This document shows positions 7,635 through 17,566 of a DNA stretch of 64,000 bases, piece after piece (within the stretch, counting starts at the first letter, position 1; every line of letters begins with the position of its first letter). The stretch is taken from the NCBI RefSeq assembly GCF_900457465.1, contig NZ_UAUU01000006.1:85477-149476 (forward strand), given 5' to 3'. This DNA comes from Sphingobacterium multivorum (GTDB lineage: Bacteria; Bacteroidota; Bacteroidia; Sphingobacteriales; Sphingobacteriaceae). The position numbers and the translations under genes were made by a program. Under the pieces are notes generated by a model, which saw only the letters and a list, made by a program, of their open reading frames with translations, was not told the DNA's origin and did no database searches.

Positions 7635-8141
7635 TTATTTTTTGACAACAATACCGCTTAAATCTACTTTTTTGGGATTTAAGTTATCCAAACCTTGTTT
7701 TAAAGTAATTATCTTAGCTTGCTCCATAGTACCTGTAACTGCGATCACACCGTCCTTTACACTGGCCTGTACTGTAGGAAAATCCTTCATAAACGTATTC
7801 ACTGCTGCGCCAAGTACCGCATCATTATTGGATACCTCAATAGGAGCTGGCGTTGAAGACACTGGTGCGCTAACGATAATATTGTTTTGAATAGACTTGA
7901 CGTCTTTATCACCTGCTGTTTTAGCAATCGATTCCACTTGTTGCTTTTCTTCTTCGGAAGCAACTGTACCACTTAAGATAACTTTCCCTTTTTCAACTTC
8001 AACGTCGACTGTTTTACGCCCCGTGAGTGCATTTTCGATCTTTTCTTCCAACTTATCATCAGACAAACCTGATTTGCATGCCGTGAAGGAAAGTACAACC
8101 GTGGTTGCCAATAGACAAAATGTTAATTTGCTCAATTTCAT
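7635..8141 (-). CDS. BON-domain lipoprotein
   Basis: 168 residues. The N-terminus is a lipoprotein signal (MKLSKLTFCLLATTVVLSF then TAC, with the lipid-modified Cys at about 22). Two BON domains follow. The first (about 28-90) has the pattern 'VEVEKGKVILSGTVASEEEK', and the second (about 105-168) the pattern 'VQASVKDGVIAVTGTMEQAK'. BON domains are associated with phospholipid binding at the periplasmic face and with osmotic or envelope stress (as in OsmY and DolP). It is the first gene of a two-gene operon with the SH3b protein downstream. A DUF695 gene is divergent from it. Confidence 0.88.
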   Translation of the reverse strand: MKLSKLTFCLLATTVVLSFTACKSGLSDDKLEEKIENALTGRKTVDVEVEKGKVILSGTVASEEEKQQVESIAKTAGDKDVKSIQNNIIVSAPVSSTPAPIEVSNNDAVLGAAVNTFMKDFPTVQASVKDGVIAVTGTMEQAKIITLKQGLDNLNPKKVDLSGIVVKK

Positions 8142-8376
8142 AAGACCAATTTTAATTTATTAATTCCAACAATAATCCTAACAAACTCCCTACACAATTG
8201 TTTGTTCATTTTTTTTTAAACTTAAATTCCCTTGCCGGATCGTAATTATATAATTAAATTTAGGAGCAGAGGTATTCATGATGGTTTCATTCGGATCATT
8301 TTCTCCGCTACGGTTATAAAAAACGCTTTGAGTAACAGATACGCACGTTGATTATTCAATCAAACAGCTATTAATT

Positions 8377-9480
8377 ATGGGATTTTTGAACACTATTTTT
8401 GGTAAAAAAGAAAATAAAAAGGACAGTATAACGGAGTTTTGGGATTGGTTTAAAAAAAACGAACAGGCATTTTTTCAAATCGTCAAGGCTGGAGAACAAA
8501 TTGATCAGCATTTTTTCAGCAAACTTTCGCCGAAGATCGATGCTCTTCGCAAGGAGCTGTATTTTTTAACGGGAATGTACGATGATAACACCGCAGAACT
8601 TGTAATCACCCCTGACGGTGTCATCAAAAACATTGCGTTCGTAGAACATCTGATCGCTTCTGCTCCAGCATTAGCGCATTGGAAATTTACCGCATTAAAA
8701 CCCGCTATTGCGGATATGGAAAAATTCAAAATCACGATGTATGGCTTCACTTTTGACATCAAGGATATGTTCTTTTATCCCATTCAACATAGATACCATC
8801 CGGATGAAGTTGATATTGTTATTGTTCACCCCGATTATACGGAAGAGCATAAGGCCAATATTTCCCATGGTATAGAAATATTTCTCGAAAATTACATTGG
8901 TGAATTGAACTCGATCATAGCCATAGACAACCTGAATGTAACCTCAAAAGAGCTTGCAACAGAAGAGCTGATTCCACTAATTAAATTAAAAGACTATTTG
9001 ATCTGGCGGGAAAAGGAATTTGTGGAAAAATATACCGACGTTAGACACCTAACTGCAGATGATACATACACCGCTTTTGAGGGCACCCTGGAGAATGACT
9101 TACCCATATTTGCCATCATAAATACGACCTTATTAGACTGGGATGGAAAAGCTTCTCACCCCTGGATAGTTACATTAAAGATTAGCTATGACGGAACGGC
9201 AACCAATGGTATGCCCAATCAAGAGACCTACGATTTAATGGATAAATTTGAAGAAGAATTAATGAACAGTCTTCCAAATGATATTGGATTTCTTAATATC
9301 GGTAGAGAAACCGCCGATAGTCTAAGGGAAATTTACTTGGCTTGTACAGAATTCCGAAAAGCCTCACGAACGATTGATCGATTAATCGAACAATACAGGG
9401 AAATTCTTCAAATTGATTATAGCATCTACAAAGATAAATACTGGAAAACCTTCGAACGATTTTATAAACAAATAGAATAA
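8377..9480 (+). CDS. DUF695-domain protein
   Basis: 367 residues, soluble, with no signal peptide. The C-terminal half (about 220-365) fits the DUF695 family (PWIVTLKISYDG, NGMPNQETYDLMDKFEEEL, then the IGRETADSLREIYLACTEF segment). The N-terminal half (about 15-190) is a separate region with WDWFKKNEQAFF and is often found ahead of DUF695 in Bacteroidota. No biochemical role is established that I know of. It is divergent from the BON/SH3b operon, with about 235 bases between them that must hold both promoters. It stands alone or is loosely linked to the following L,D-transpeptidase-like gene 61 bases downstream. Confidence 0.8.
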   Translation: MGFLNTIFGKKENKKDSITEFWDWFKKNEQAFFQIVKAGEQIDQHFFSKLSPKIDALRKELYFLTGMYDDNTAELVITPDGVIKNIAFVEHLIASAPALAHWKFTALKPAIADMEKFKITMYGFTFDIKDMFFYPIQHRYHPDEVDIVIVHPDYTEEHKANISHGIEIFLENYIGELNSIIAIDNLNVTSKELATEELIPLIKLKDYLIWREKEFVEKYTDVRHLTADDTYTAFEGTLENDLPIFAIINTTLLDWDGKASHPWIVTLKISYDGTATNGMPNQETYDLMDKFEEELMNSLPNDIGFLNIGRETADSLREIYLACTEFRKASRTIDRLIEQYREILQIDYSIYKDKYWKTFERFYKQIE

Positions 9481-9541
9481 GTCTCCCGTACAACTGCCAT
9501 AAGTTCTACTAAAAGTACTTGATGAATTATGCTTTATTTAT

Positions 9542-10165
9542 ATGAATAAAATCATTCTTTTGATTATTATCCTTGGCATTGGCCTTATCACATACAAAAC
9601 CATTCAAAGGAACACGCTTTTGGCCGTTGTTGATAAGGAAGAAAATGCCCCTTCAGACTCTTTCCGCTATACGACGGCAATAAAGGAAGTAAAAAAACGC
9701 ATCACAAACAACAAAACGTACAATAGTGACATATCCTTTCTCTTGGATATGAGAAGACCCTCGGGAAGAAATCGTTTTTTTGTCGTCGATCTAACAACAG
9801 ACCGGATTCTTGATCAGGGCCTGGTGGCCCATGGATCCGGTTCCGAAACCGGAAAAAAGAACCATTTGCAATTCAGCAACACGGATAACTCTCATGCGAC
9901 GTCGCTAGGTAGCTATGCTATCGGCAGCTTGTATAATGGGAAATTTGGAAAAGCGTATAAATTATACGGCTTAGATAGCTCCAATAGCAATGCATATGCT
10001 AGAGACATCGTTCTACAAAAATATGACCGCATGCCCTACGATGAACAAGTTGATCCAGTATGCCTCAGTGAAGGATGCCCTATGGTAAACGTCGAATTCT
10101 ACAAAAGACTACAGAACCTAATTGATTCCTCAAAGAAACAGATCATCTTACATATCTATTACTAA
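9542..10165 (+). CDS. Murein L,D-transpeptidase catalytic-domain (YkuD_2-like) protein
   Basis: 207 residues with an N-terminal membrane anchor or signal (about 3-18). The core matches the YkuD_2 group of L,D-transpeptidase-like proteins: VVDLTTDRIL, LVAHGSGS (His97), SNTDNSHATSLGSYAIG, KAYKLYGLD, and a final SEGCPMV in which Cys179 is the candidate nucleophile. Such enzymes act on peptidoglycan stem peptides in the periplasm, making or remodelling cross-links. It converges with the long minus-strand gene behind it, separated by only 4 bases. Catalytic Cys and His are both present, so it is probably active. The precise reaction, cross-linking or carboxypeptidase, cannot be told from sequence. 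Confidence 0.85.
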   Translation: MNKIILLIIILGIGLITYKTIQRNTLLAVVDKEENAPSDSFRYTTAIKEVKKRITNNKTYNSDISFLLDMRRPSGRNRFFVVDLTTDRILDQGLVAHGSGSETGKKNHLQFSNTDNSHATSLGSYAIGSLYNGKFGKAYKLYGLDSSNSNAYARDIVLQKYDRMPYDEQVDPVCLSEGCPMVNVEFYKRLQNLIDSSKKQIILHIYY

Positions 10166-10169
10166 TTAT

Positions 10170-11669
10170 CTATATATCTTCTTTCATCAAACGCAATAAA
10201 ACCTGATAAGGATTTTGAGACATAACGAGAGCCTTTAGCCAAGCAAGAAAGCCCATAACAAACAAATCCTTATTTTCCTCATTTTTTACCAGAGCTTCAA
10301 CAGCTTCCCGAAAGGATTTCACTTGAATAATTGTAGGATTTAAAAGATATTTCTCCACCAATTTAACAAAATCAATCACTCTATTTTCCTTTACATTCAG
10401 TAAGTATTTTTTATACCTACCGACAAAGCTTTTTAATTTCAAGGTTGCCAAATCGATATGTTTGAATTGGATATGGATCAGAATTTCAAGCAGACTCTTC
10501 CGGATCGTCCACAACATGCCCATTTTCTTCTCGTACCAAGCATCTGTTCGAATCAACTGTCGAAGCTCAATCAATGCTGTTTTATCTTCAAATTGCGTTA
10601 AAAACATCACTAAACACAACTGTAAATCTGCAAGATCAACCTCGTTTGATTTTGCTGGCGCTTGTTTAATCCCCGCCCTTAATACGGAAAGACCTTTTAT
10701 TCCATCGCCGAGGTAATGGAAATTCAATGCCATCAACAAATAGCACCGCAACTGAAACTGGGTTCGAAAAACCGCGTTTCCTTGGGATAAAACTTCTTTC
10801 AAGCGTTCTAAATACACCATGCTTTCGTTGAAAAATCCATTCCTCAAATTAAAATTGGCCAGATAGTACAAAATATGGAGATAGTAGAATAGGTTATGCT
10901 TCGATTGTTGATCGTACGTCATCAAAAAATTGTCTGCAGTTTTTAAAAAGGAACGAACCAGTGTATAGTTTTGATGTATTGCGGCATACTCATTTGCAAT
11001 GTACAGAAGTTGATAGAGTGATTTAAATGATAAGAGATCATCCAAAGAAATACGGTACTTGCTCAGCGTACTCAAAATCAACTTATTGAGATCAATTATT
11101 TTTGCTTTCAAATGAATAGCCTGCAGTTCAGAACGTAATAGTGCATAAGCTATCTGAAATTTAGCCTCCCGCTGCAACTTTTGCTGAGTTTCGGTAAAAC
11201 GATCGATGAGCAATTCCAAATTGACAGTCAAATCTAAATGGGCATATTGTAGTCTGATTTGCAAGATTTCATTCAGCAAGCTAAACTGTTCAAGAACAAG
11301 AGCCTTTTCCTCAGCCCGTTGAAGGCATTTAAATCCAATCTTGATGAACTCGCTTTCCAATAGAAAACGCCCCACAACAAATAATCGCAACGCCTCGTGA
11401 GCCTCACTGTTGTCTCGTTCAAAAACCTTATTTGAAAGAAAAAACAAAAGACTATCATGAAGCCTCTTTCTCAACGCGTGATAAGCATCCCGATTTTTAA
11501 TGGGGTCATATAACTTTTTCAGCTTATTTATATCATCAGTTTCTATAATCTCAAGTAGCTTGATATTTTTCACATCATTACGCTTGTTCTTTCGTTTCAA
11601 AAAGGCTTTAAAACCCTTAATATCATCTTTATTCAATAATAACATCAAATCTGATATCGCGTCTGCCAT
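10170..11669 (-). CDS. Hypothetical all-helical (TPR-like) cytoplasmic protein
   Basis: 499 residues, rich in Leu, Lys and Glu, with no signal or membrane segments. The sequence is a chain of amphipathic helices of repeat-protein character (for example YYLHILYYLANFNLRNGFFNESMVYL and RCYLLMALNFHYLGDGIKGL), consistent with a degenerate tetratricopeptide-like solenoid. I do not recognise a named family. Proteins of this kind are common in Sphingobacteriaceae with no known role. It is a single gene, divergent from the YiaA-like gene and convergent with the L,D-transpeptidase-like gene. A role as a protein-protein scaffold is a guess from fold class only. Confidence 0.7.
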   Translation of the reverse strand: MADAISDLMLLLNKDDIKGFKAFLKRKNKRNDVKNIKLLEIIETDDINKLKKLYDPIKNRDAYHALRKRLHDSLLFFLSNKVFERDNSEAHEALRLFVVGRFLLESEFIKIGFKCLQRAEEKALVLEQFSLLNEILQIRLQYAHLDLTVNLELLIDRFTETQQKLQREAKFQIAYALLRSELQAIHLKAKIIDLNKLILSTLSKYRISLDDLLSFKSLYQLLYIANEYAAIHQNYTLVRSFLKTADNFLMTYDQQSKHNLFYYLHILYYLANFNLRNGFFNESMVYLERLKEVLSQGNAVFRTQFQLRCYLLMALNFHYLGDGIKGLSVLRAGIKQAPAKSNEVDLADLQLCLVMFLTQFEDKTALIELRQLIRTDAWYEKKMGMLWTIRKSLLEILIHIQFKHIDLATLKLKSFVGRYKKYLLNVKENRVIDFVKLVEKYLLNPTIIQVKSFREAVEALVKNEENKDLFVMGFLAWLKALVMSQNPYQVLLRLMKEDI

Positions 11670-11810
11670 AGCTTAAATTTAGAATTAAACAAATATATTA
11701 AACAAAATTATATCGTCAGTATTCTTATAAAATCAATTTTTAAAATAATCAGCTACTGTGGATATTTGAATCATAAAACAACAACAAATTAAAACTAAAA
11801 CAAGAAAATT

Positions 11811-12278
11811 ATGGAACCGCTAAAAAACATGATTGAAGAAAAAAAAGCTGAAAGAAATTTAAACAAAAGAAACCCCTTTAAACCAACAGGCGCCTTTATC
11901 GGAGCTTCATGGACCGCACTATTGGTTGGTACCGTTGGCTATTGTGTAGGTTTATGGAATGCAACAATGGCATTAAATGAAAAAGGGTATTATTTTACAA
12001 TTTTACTATTTGCGCTATTTGCCGTTATCTCCGTTCAAAAAAGTGTAAGAGATAAAGCAGAAGGACTAGCAGTTACCGAGTTATATTATGGTTTAAGTTG
12101 GTTTGCAACAATTGCCGCCGTCGTGCTATTAACCGTAGGCTTATGGAATGCGGATCTGCTCCTAAGTGAAAAAGGATTCTATGCCATGTCCTTCTCATTG
12201 AGTATTTTTTCAGCTATCGCCGTTCAAAAAAACACACGTGATGCAAAACTGATCGATGACAATGAAATAAAACTTTAG
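11811..12278 (+). CDS. yiaA: YiaA/YiaB-family inner membrane protein
   Basis: 155 residues with four predicted membrane helices arranged as two homologous halves. Each half contains the family pattern (GLWNATMALNEKGYYFTILLFALFAVISVQKSVRD in the first, GLWNADLLLSEKGFYAMSFSLSIFSAIAVQKNTRD in the second). This internal duplication and the conserved GLWNA, EKG and QK-RD motifs identify the YiaAB two-helix family. The function is not established. It is flanked by a divergent helical-repeat gene and followed by an intrinsic terminator shared with the convergent sensor kinase gene. Confidence 0.88.
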   Translation: MEPLKNMIEEKKAERNLNKRNPFKPTGAFIGASWTALLVGTVGYCVGLWNATMALNEKGYYFTILLFALFAVISVQKSVRDKAEGLAVTELYYGLSWFATIAAVVLLTVGLWNADLLLSEKGFYAMSFSLSIFSAIAVQKNTRDAKLIDDNEIKL

Positions 12279-12340
12279 CGGGTGCCTATCCTGCAGCCTC
12301 TGCCTAGCAAGCTGCAGGATCTTTAAATCCCTCTTAAGCA

Positions 12341-12375
12341 AAAAAGGAAGAGCATTTCATTGACTCTTCCTTTTT
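12341..12375. terminator. Bidirectional intrinsic terminator
   Basis: AAAAAGGAAGAG pairs with CTCTTCCTTTTT around an 11-base loop, flanked by A and T runs. It lies between the convergent YiaA-like and histidine kinase genes. Confidence 0.75.
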
Positions 12376-14121
12376 CTAAGTGGATTGTTTAAGCGACGCA
12401 ATAGGAAGGTAAACGAAAAATATACTTCCAGTTCCAAAAACACTTTGCACATCAATCTCTCCCCCCATGCTTTCGATAAATTCTTTGCTTATGCTCAATC
12501 CCAAACCTGTCCCCCCCTTTGTACTCCCTGGAACTCGGAAATAGCGATCAAAAATCTTCGCTAAATATTGTACGGGAATTCCCTGTCCCTGATCTTCAAC
12601 ACGCAAAAGCACCCTTGCTCCTATTCTTTTTACAGCAAGAGAAATTGTCCCTCCCTTATCGGAATAACGAATTGCATTGGACAACAAATTCGTCAATACC
12701 CATGCCGTCTTTTCATTATCAATAAAAACCATCGGAAGATCCTCCTCCAGTTCAAGCGCTATGTGAATTTGCTTTTGGTCAAGCATTGACCGGTTGGCTA
12801 ACAGCGCATAATCTATAATCGGTCCGATAGCCGCAGGATTCAGCTTCATCTGAATGGTGCCGCTCTCCACCTGCCCAATATCCAAAAGTTCCCCTGTAAT
12901 TTTTAGGAGCCGCTCTGTATCGTCAGCAATTCCCTCAAGCAGGTCTTTTTGTTCTTCATTCAGCGTTCCTATCCGCTTATTTTCGAGCAATTGGATCCCC
13001 ATACGTATTGATGCGATTGGTGTCTTCAATTCATGAGATACCGTTCCAATGAAATTTGTTTTCGCTACATCACGTTCCTTAAAACTTGTCACATTCTTCA
13101 ACAAAATAAATTGTCCAATAAAATGCGTACTCTCCTCTCCTGTTGGTACAACATTAATGTCTATGACCTCCAATTCAAAGTAGTTTTCTTTTCCATAGGC
13201 AAAGATCTGAACTAAATCCAGACGCTCAGATTTCTGATTTAAAGAGTCAATCTTATCGAGAAGCTTATTAAGTAAATCATTGGAAGATGCTATTTCCGCT
13301 AATTTTTTCCCCTCAAATGCGGCGTGCTTTAACCCCGAAAGCAAACATGCGGGTTCATTTGCAAAAAGCACTCTTTTTTCTTCATCTACCCCTATAACTG
13401 CATCATGCATATTATCGATAAGCGCTTCAATTCTCTTTTTATGCTGCAAGATCTTACCCAATTTACTTTCTGTATATTCCTCGAGCTTTTGAGCCATTGT
13501 ATTGAACGAATGCGCCACTTCTCCAAATTCATCCTTTCGCTTAAAGTGAAGTCTCCTTTTATAGTTCCCAGCAGCAATTTGTTTAATACTATCAGTTAAT
13601 TGTACAATTGGGCCAGCAATGGCTAGAGGGAGGTTCACAAGCAATACAAATGCCATCATAAAACAAAGCGCACCTACAATGGAGATGGCCAAAATTGCTT
13701 TTTCAGCTGTTGCATTGGCAATATTATTTTTGTGTTCAATCGCCTGCATATTAAGATACATTAACTGAAATATATCTTTGTGCAGGTCAGCAGCAATTGT
13801 TGCATCTTTCACCTGTTTCTTTAAACTCAAAAAGTGTTGATCTATACGTTCGGTCACCGCCCGTTCTCCAGGCTCGGTTACATTGCGCTTCTGGAGTCTT
13901 AAATTATCTTCAAATAGCGCCATGCTCTTCCCATTCGTATGAAGGTCTTCCAAAGCCAGCAACATATTTCTGGAATAATGCAGCGTATTATAATTGTCGA
14001 CTAAAATATTATTGGTATCTTTTTTTAATCGATAAACATAATACCCACTCACTATCGCAAGCAGCAAGATCATAGAAAATAAAAATCCTACCCCGAATGT
14101 CAGCTTTGCTTTAAGTTTCAT
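12376..14121 (-). CDS. Membrane sensor histidine kinase (KinB-like layout)
   Basis: 581 residues. Two membrane helices (about 8-28 and 145-170) bracket a periplasmic helical sensor. A HAMP linker (LTDSIKQIAAGNYKRRL) and a PAS-like region (about 235-345) follow. The HisKA box FIGTVSHELKTPIASIR gives the phospho-accepting His363. The ATP-binding domain has the N box (NLLSNAIRYS), G1 (DQGQGIP) and G2 (GTGLGLSISKEFIE). It overlaps the upstream response regulator by 4 bases (ATGA), so the two are one operon and surely a cognate pair. The HAMP-PAS-kinase layout partnered with an NtrC-type regulator resembles the Pseudomonas KinB/AlgB pair, but the signal sensed here is unknown. Confidence 0.92.
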   Translation of the reverse strand: MKLKAKLTFGVGFLFSMILLLAIVSGYYVYRLKKDTNNILVDNYNTLHYSRNMLLALEDLHTNGKSMALFEDNLRLQKRNVTEPGERAVTERIDQHFLSLKKQVKDATIAADLHKDIFQLMYLNMQAIEHKNNIANATAEKAILAISIVGALCFMMAFVLLVNLPLAIAGPIVQLTDSIKQIAAGNYKRRLHFKRKDEFGEVAHSFNTMAQKLEEYTESKLGKILQHKKRIEALIDNMHDAVIGVDEEKRVLFANEPACLLSGLKHAAFEGKKLAEIASSNDLLNKLLDKIDSLNQKSERLDLVQIFAYGKENYFELEVIDINVVPTGEESTHFIGQFILLKNVTSFKERDVAKTNFIGTVSHELKTPIASIRMGIQLLENKRIGTLNEEQKDLLEGIADDTERLLKITGELLDIGQVESGTIQMKLNPAAIGPIIDYALLANRSMLDQKQIHIALELEEDLPMVFIDNEKTAWVLTNLLSNAIRYSDKGGTISLAVKRIGARVLLRVEDQGQGIPVQYLAKIFDRYFRVPGSTKGGTGLGLSISKEFIESMGGEIDVQSVFGTGSIFFVYLPIASLKQST

Positions 14122-15455
14122 TGGATTCGATATTCTTCAATTTTTCGATACAAAGTAGCGATGCCGATTTCTAACAATCGAGCTGCTTCAGCTTTATTTC
14201 CATTCGTATGTTTTAATACACGTTGTATATGCTGCCTCTCCATGTTGGACATTGCAAAATTTGACAAGACGTTTGCCCCTTCCCTATACTCACGTTCACC
14301 AAAAGGAAGGCTCTCCACACCTAATACGCCACCCTCACTCAAAATCACACTGCGTTCAATCACATTTTTCAGTTCACGGATATTTCCCCGCCATAAGTTG
14401 CCTTCCAAAGCCTGCACAAACTCAGGGGTCATCTGCAACGGTTTCAAGTTGGATTTTAAAGCAAAGATATCAGCGTAGTATTGCGCCAATGTCGCTATAT
14501 CTTCAATGCGCTCGCGCAATGGCGGTAATTCAATCGTGAAAACAGAAAGCCTATAAAATAGATCACTCCTGAAATGGTCTGATGCAATTTCGGTTTCGAG
14601 ATTTCTGTTGGTTGCTGCTATGATGCGCACATCCACTTTCGTTGGTTTGGAGTCCCCAACTTTTAAAAACTCGCCAGTTTCCAAAACACGAAGAATTTTA
14701 GCTTGAAGTTCCAAAGCCATCTCCCCGACTTCATCCAGAAAAATAGTCCCCAAATGCGCTTCTTCAAACAAACCACGTTGATCCTTAGTCGCACCAGTGA
14801 AAGCACCGGATTTATGGCCAAACAACTCATTTTCCAGCAAATCTTTTGTAAATGCGGCACAATTAATCGCCACAAAACTACGATCTCTTCTTGAACTCGC
14901 CTGATGGATTGCCTGTGCAAAAACCTCCTTACCTGTGCCGGTCTCGCCCGTTAGCAAGACCGTTGTATTTGTAACAGCAACTTTTTGTGCCATGCCGATG
15001 GCCGCTTTTATTGCACTGGATTTCCCAATAATCTTATCAAAAGAAAGTCGGTCGCCTAATCGTTTTTCTAACTGCTCCACCCTTCTAGCTAATGCAACCT
15101 TTTCACAGGCTTTATAAAGCAACGGTATAATGCGATTATTGTCATCTCCTTTCGTAATGTATTCAAAAGCACCATTTTTTATCGCCCGAACGCCATCCGG
15201 AATATTCCCGTATGCCGTCAATAAGATAATCTCTACAATTGGATACCGCTCTTTAATTAATTTAGCCGTTTCAACTCCATTACCATCAGGTAGCTTCACA
15301 TCACAAAGTACAACATCTACATCACTGACTTCAAGCTTTTTTAACCCCGATTTAATGTCAGCAGCCTCGATCACATCAAAACCTTCCAGGCTAATAATTT
15401 TGGCCAGCAATTTCCGAAGCTTCTCTTCGTCATCTATAAGGAGAACTCTATTCAC
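14118..15455 (-). CDS. Sigma-54-dependent response regulator (NtrC/AlgB type)
   Basis: About 446 residues from the GTG at 15455, which gives the standard receiver opening VNRVLLIDDEE. An upstream in-frame TTG at 15494 would add 13 atypical residues, and a TACTTTTG promoter-like box lies inside that stretch. Receiver domain with phospho-acceptor Asp52 (LCDVKLPD). AAA+ domain with Walker A GETGTGKE, the sigma-54 contact loop GAFTGA, and Walker B IFLDEVGE. C-terminal Fis-type helix-turn-helix (GNKAEAARLLEIGIATLYRKI). When phosphorylated by the kinase encoded just downstream it should activate sigma-54 promoters. The GAFTGA loop is intact, unlike that of the second NtrC-type protein at 27.2 kb. 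Confidence 0.92.
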   Translation of the reverse strand: MNRVLLIDDEEKLRKLLAKIISLEGFDVIEAADIKSGLKKLEVSDVDVVLCDVKLPDGNGVETAKLIKERYPIVEIILLTAYGNIPDGVRAIKNGAFEYITKGDDNNRIIPLLYKACEKVALARRVEQLEKRLGDRLSFDKIIGKSSAIKAAIGMAQKVAVTNTTVLLTGETGTGKEVFAQAIHQASSRRDRSFVAINCAAFTKDLLENELFGHKSGAFTGATKDQRGLFEEAHLGTIFLDEVGEMALELQAKILRVLETGEFLKVGDSKPTKVDVRIIAATNRNLETEIASDHFRSDLFYRLSVFTIELPPLRERIEDIATLAQYYADIFALKSNLKPLQMTPEFVQALEGNLWRGNIRELKNVIERSVILSEGGVLGVESLPFGEREYREGANVLSNFAMSNMERQHIQRVLKHTNGNKAEAARLLEIGIATLYRKIEEYRIQ

Positions 15456-15683
15456 AATATTCGTTTTTTCAAAAGTACAATTTGTCCCAAGCAAATAGTA
15501 GAAAAATAAACAATTTGACTATTCCTCAAAAAATTTCCCGACATCAAAATAAAAACGCTATATTTGTAGCGCTCAACATCGTTAAAACTGCATGTAAGAT
15601 TAAAATTCTTTAGAACGAAATAAATACCATCCATTGACGATACCCGTCCAAATGGTCTTTTCTAACATTTAAAGAATTTCAAC

Positions 15684-17279
15684 ATGCTTTCATTACAACA
15701 ACTTTCCTATATACATCCAAATAAAGGTTTATTGTTTGAGAACATAAATCTGCACATAAACGCGCAAGAGAAAATCGCACTGATCGGTCATAACGGCGTT
15801 GGAAAATCAACGGCACTACAACTGATTGCCAAAGAATTATCGCCGACCAGTGGGAGCATACATAATAGCGCTAGCACCTATTATGTCCCTCAGGTTGTTG
15901 GACAATTCGAGCATAAGACTGTGGCTGAAGCACTTAGAATCGATAAAAAATTGAATGCTCTTTATGCCATATTGGCCGGTGATGCGTCTGAGGAAAATTT
16001 CAATAGACTTCAAGATGACTGGGCTTTGGAAGAACGTTGCCAAGAGGCTTTCAAACAATGGGATCTGCCCAACATAGATTTGGCTCAGCAAATGTCTTCC
16101 CTCAGTGGTGGACAAAAAACGAAAGTTTTATTGGCCGGAATCCAGATTCATCGATCCGAGCTTATTCTTCTTGATGAACCGAGCAACCATTTGGATATGG
16201 ACAGCAGAACACAACTATACGATTGGATTCAATCAAGCAAAAACACTATAGTCGTTGTCAGCCACGATAGAACCCTGCTTAATTTACTGGATGACATGGC
16301 TGAAATGGCCCCAAATGGCATCAAGCGATATGGGGGTAATTATACCTTTTACGAGGCTCAAAAGGAGATCGAACGCCATGCGTTGCAACACGATATCCAC
16401 CACAAGGAAAGAGCGATCAAAATCGCAAAAGAGAAAGAAAGAGAAACAATCGAGCGCCAAAACAGACTAAACAACCGTGGTCAAAAAAAGCAGGAGAAGG
16501 CAGGTGTAGCTCGCATAATGATGAATACGTTACGTAATAATGCTGAAAAGAGTACCGCCAAAATTAAAAATGTACACCAGGACAAAATTGGAGATATCAG
16601 ATCGGATCTACAGGAACTTCGTGGTTCACAATCCGCATTGGATGAAATTAAAATAGATTTGGGAAACAGTAATTTTCCAACAGGAAAAAGTATGATCAAG
16701 GCCGAAAACATCAATTTCAGCTATGACGCAAAGCAGCTTTGGAAAGATAATATAAACGTTCAATTATTCAGTGGGGATCGTATCGCACTCCAAGGCCCGA
16801 ACGGATCTGGGAAAACAACATTAGTTAAACTCCTTCTCAACCAACTAATGCCTGAACAAGGAAAAATTGAGCGGCAATCATTTCGCGCAATCTATTTAGA
16901 TCAGACGTATTCAATCTTATCTCCACATTTAAGTATTTATGAGCAAGCGCAGCAATTCAATACCGCCGCGCTACCTGAACATGAAATCAAAATTAGACTC
17001 AATCGGTTCTTATTTGGAAAAGACGATTGGGACAAGCCCTGCCAACTATTGAGTGGCGGTGAAAAAATGCGTCTGATAGTATGCTGTCTCACCATCCAGC
17101 AACAGTCTCCCGATTTGATTATCCTTGATGAGCCTACAAACAATTTAGATCTTCAAAATATACTGATGCTAACCAGAGCGATTCAGCTTTATAAAGGTAC
17201 CCTACTCGTCATTTCACACGATGAAGTGTTTCTACAAGAAATCCATATAAACAAAGTCATCAAATTAAAAAACCTCTAA
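15684..17279 (+). CDS. ABC-F family ATPase
   Basis: 531 residues with two ABC ATPase cassettes and no membrane segments. First cassette: Walker A GHNGVGKST, signature LSGGQKTK, Walker B LILLDEPSNHLD. Second cassette: GPNGSGKTT, LSGGEKMR, LIILDEPTNNLD. A highly charged linker (about 225-310, EKERETIERQNRLNNRGQKK) joins them, as in ABC-F proteins that bind the ribosomal E site and rescue stalled or antibiotic-bound ribosomes. It is close in layout to housekeeping or resistance ABC-F proteins, and which one it is cannot be decided from motifs alone. It is a single gene, followed by a hairpin at about 17.29 kb. Confidence 0.9.
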   Translation: MLSLQQLSYIHPNKGLLFENINLHINAQEKIALIGHNGVGKSTALQLIAKELSPTSGSIHNSASTYYVPQVVGQFEHKTVAEALRIDKKLNALYAILAGDASEENFNRLQDDWALEERCQEAFKQWDLPNIDLAQQMSSLSGGQKTKVLLAGIQIHRSELILLDEPSNHLDMDSRTQLYDWIQSSKNTIVVVSHDRTLLNLLDDMAEMAPNGIKRYGGNYTFYEAQKEIERHALQHDIHHKERAIKIAKEKERETIERQNRLNNRGQKKQEKAGVARIMMNTLRNNAEKSTAKIKNVHQDKIGDIRSDLQELRGSQSALDEIKIDLGNSNFPTGKSMIKAENINFSYDAKQLWKDNINVQLFSGDRIALQGPNGSGKTTLVKLLLNQLMPEQGKIERQSFRAIYLDQTYSILSPHLSIYEQAQQFNTAALPEHEIKIRLNRFLFGKDDWDKPCQLLSGGEKMRLIVCCLTIQQQSPDLIILDEPTNNLDLQNILMLTRAIQLYKGTLLVISHDEVFLQEIHINKVIKLKNL

Positions 17280-17288
17280 AAGATAACG

Positions 17289-17318
17289 CCGTGTATTTCG
17301 CTGCAACGAAATACACGG
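17289..17318. terminator. Hairpin downstream of the ABC-F gene
   Basis: CCGTGTATTTCG and CGAAATACACGG form a perfect 12-bp stem with a 6-base loop, 9 bases after the stop codon. No T run follows, so termination efficiency is uncertain, and it may instead protect the transcript end. Confidence 0.6.
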
Positions 17319-17566
17319 AATATTTAGTATCGCTCGCCATAAAATTTTAATAAAACAGGGTATTTTTTGTAACAATCCCATATTCTTTATTTAAAATCTG
17401 CTAAATCGATAAATTAAATTAAAAAAAACAAATTTTTATCGATATATTCACGATGATTTTAAACATGAAACAATAACCATTAAATTAATTGAACCTCCAC
17501 ATTTACATAGCAAGCCTTCAGGCAAATGTATCGCACGGGCCTCTCAATTAATTACTTCATTTAATT

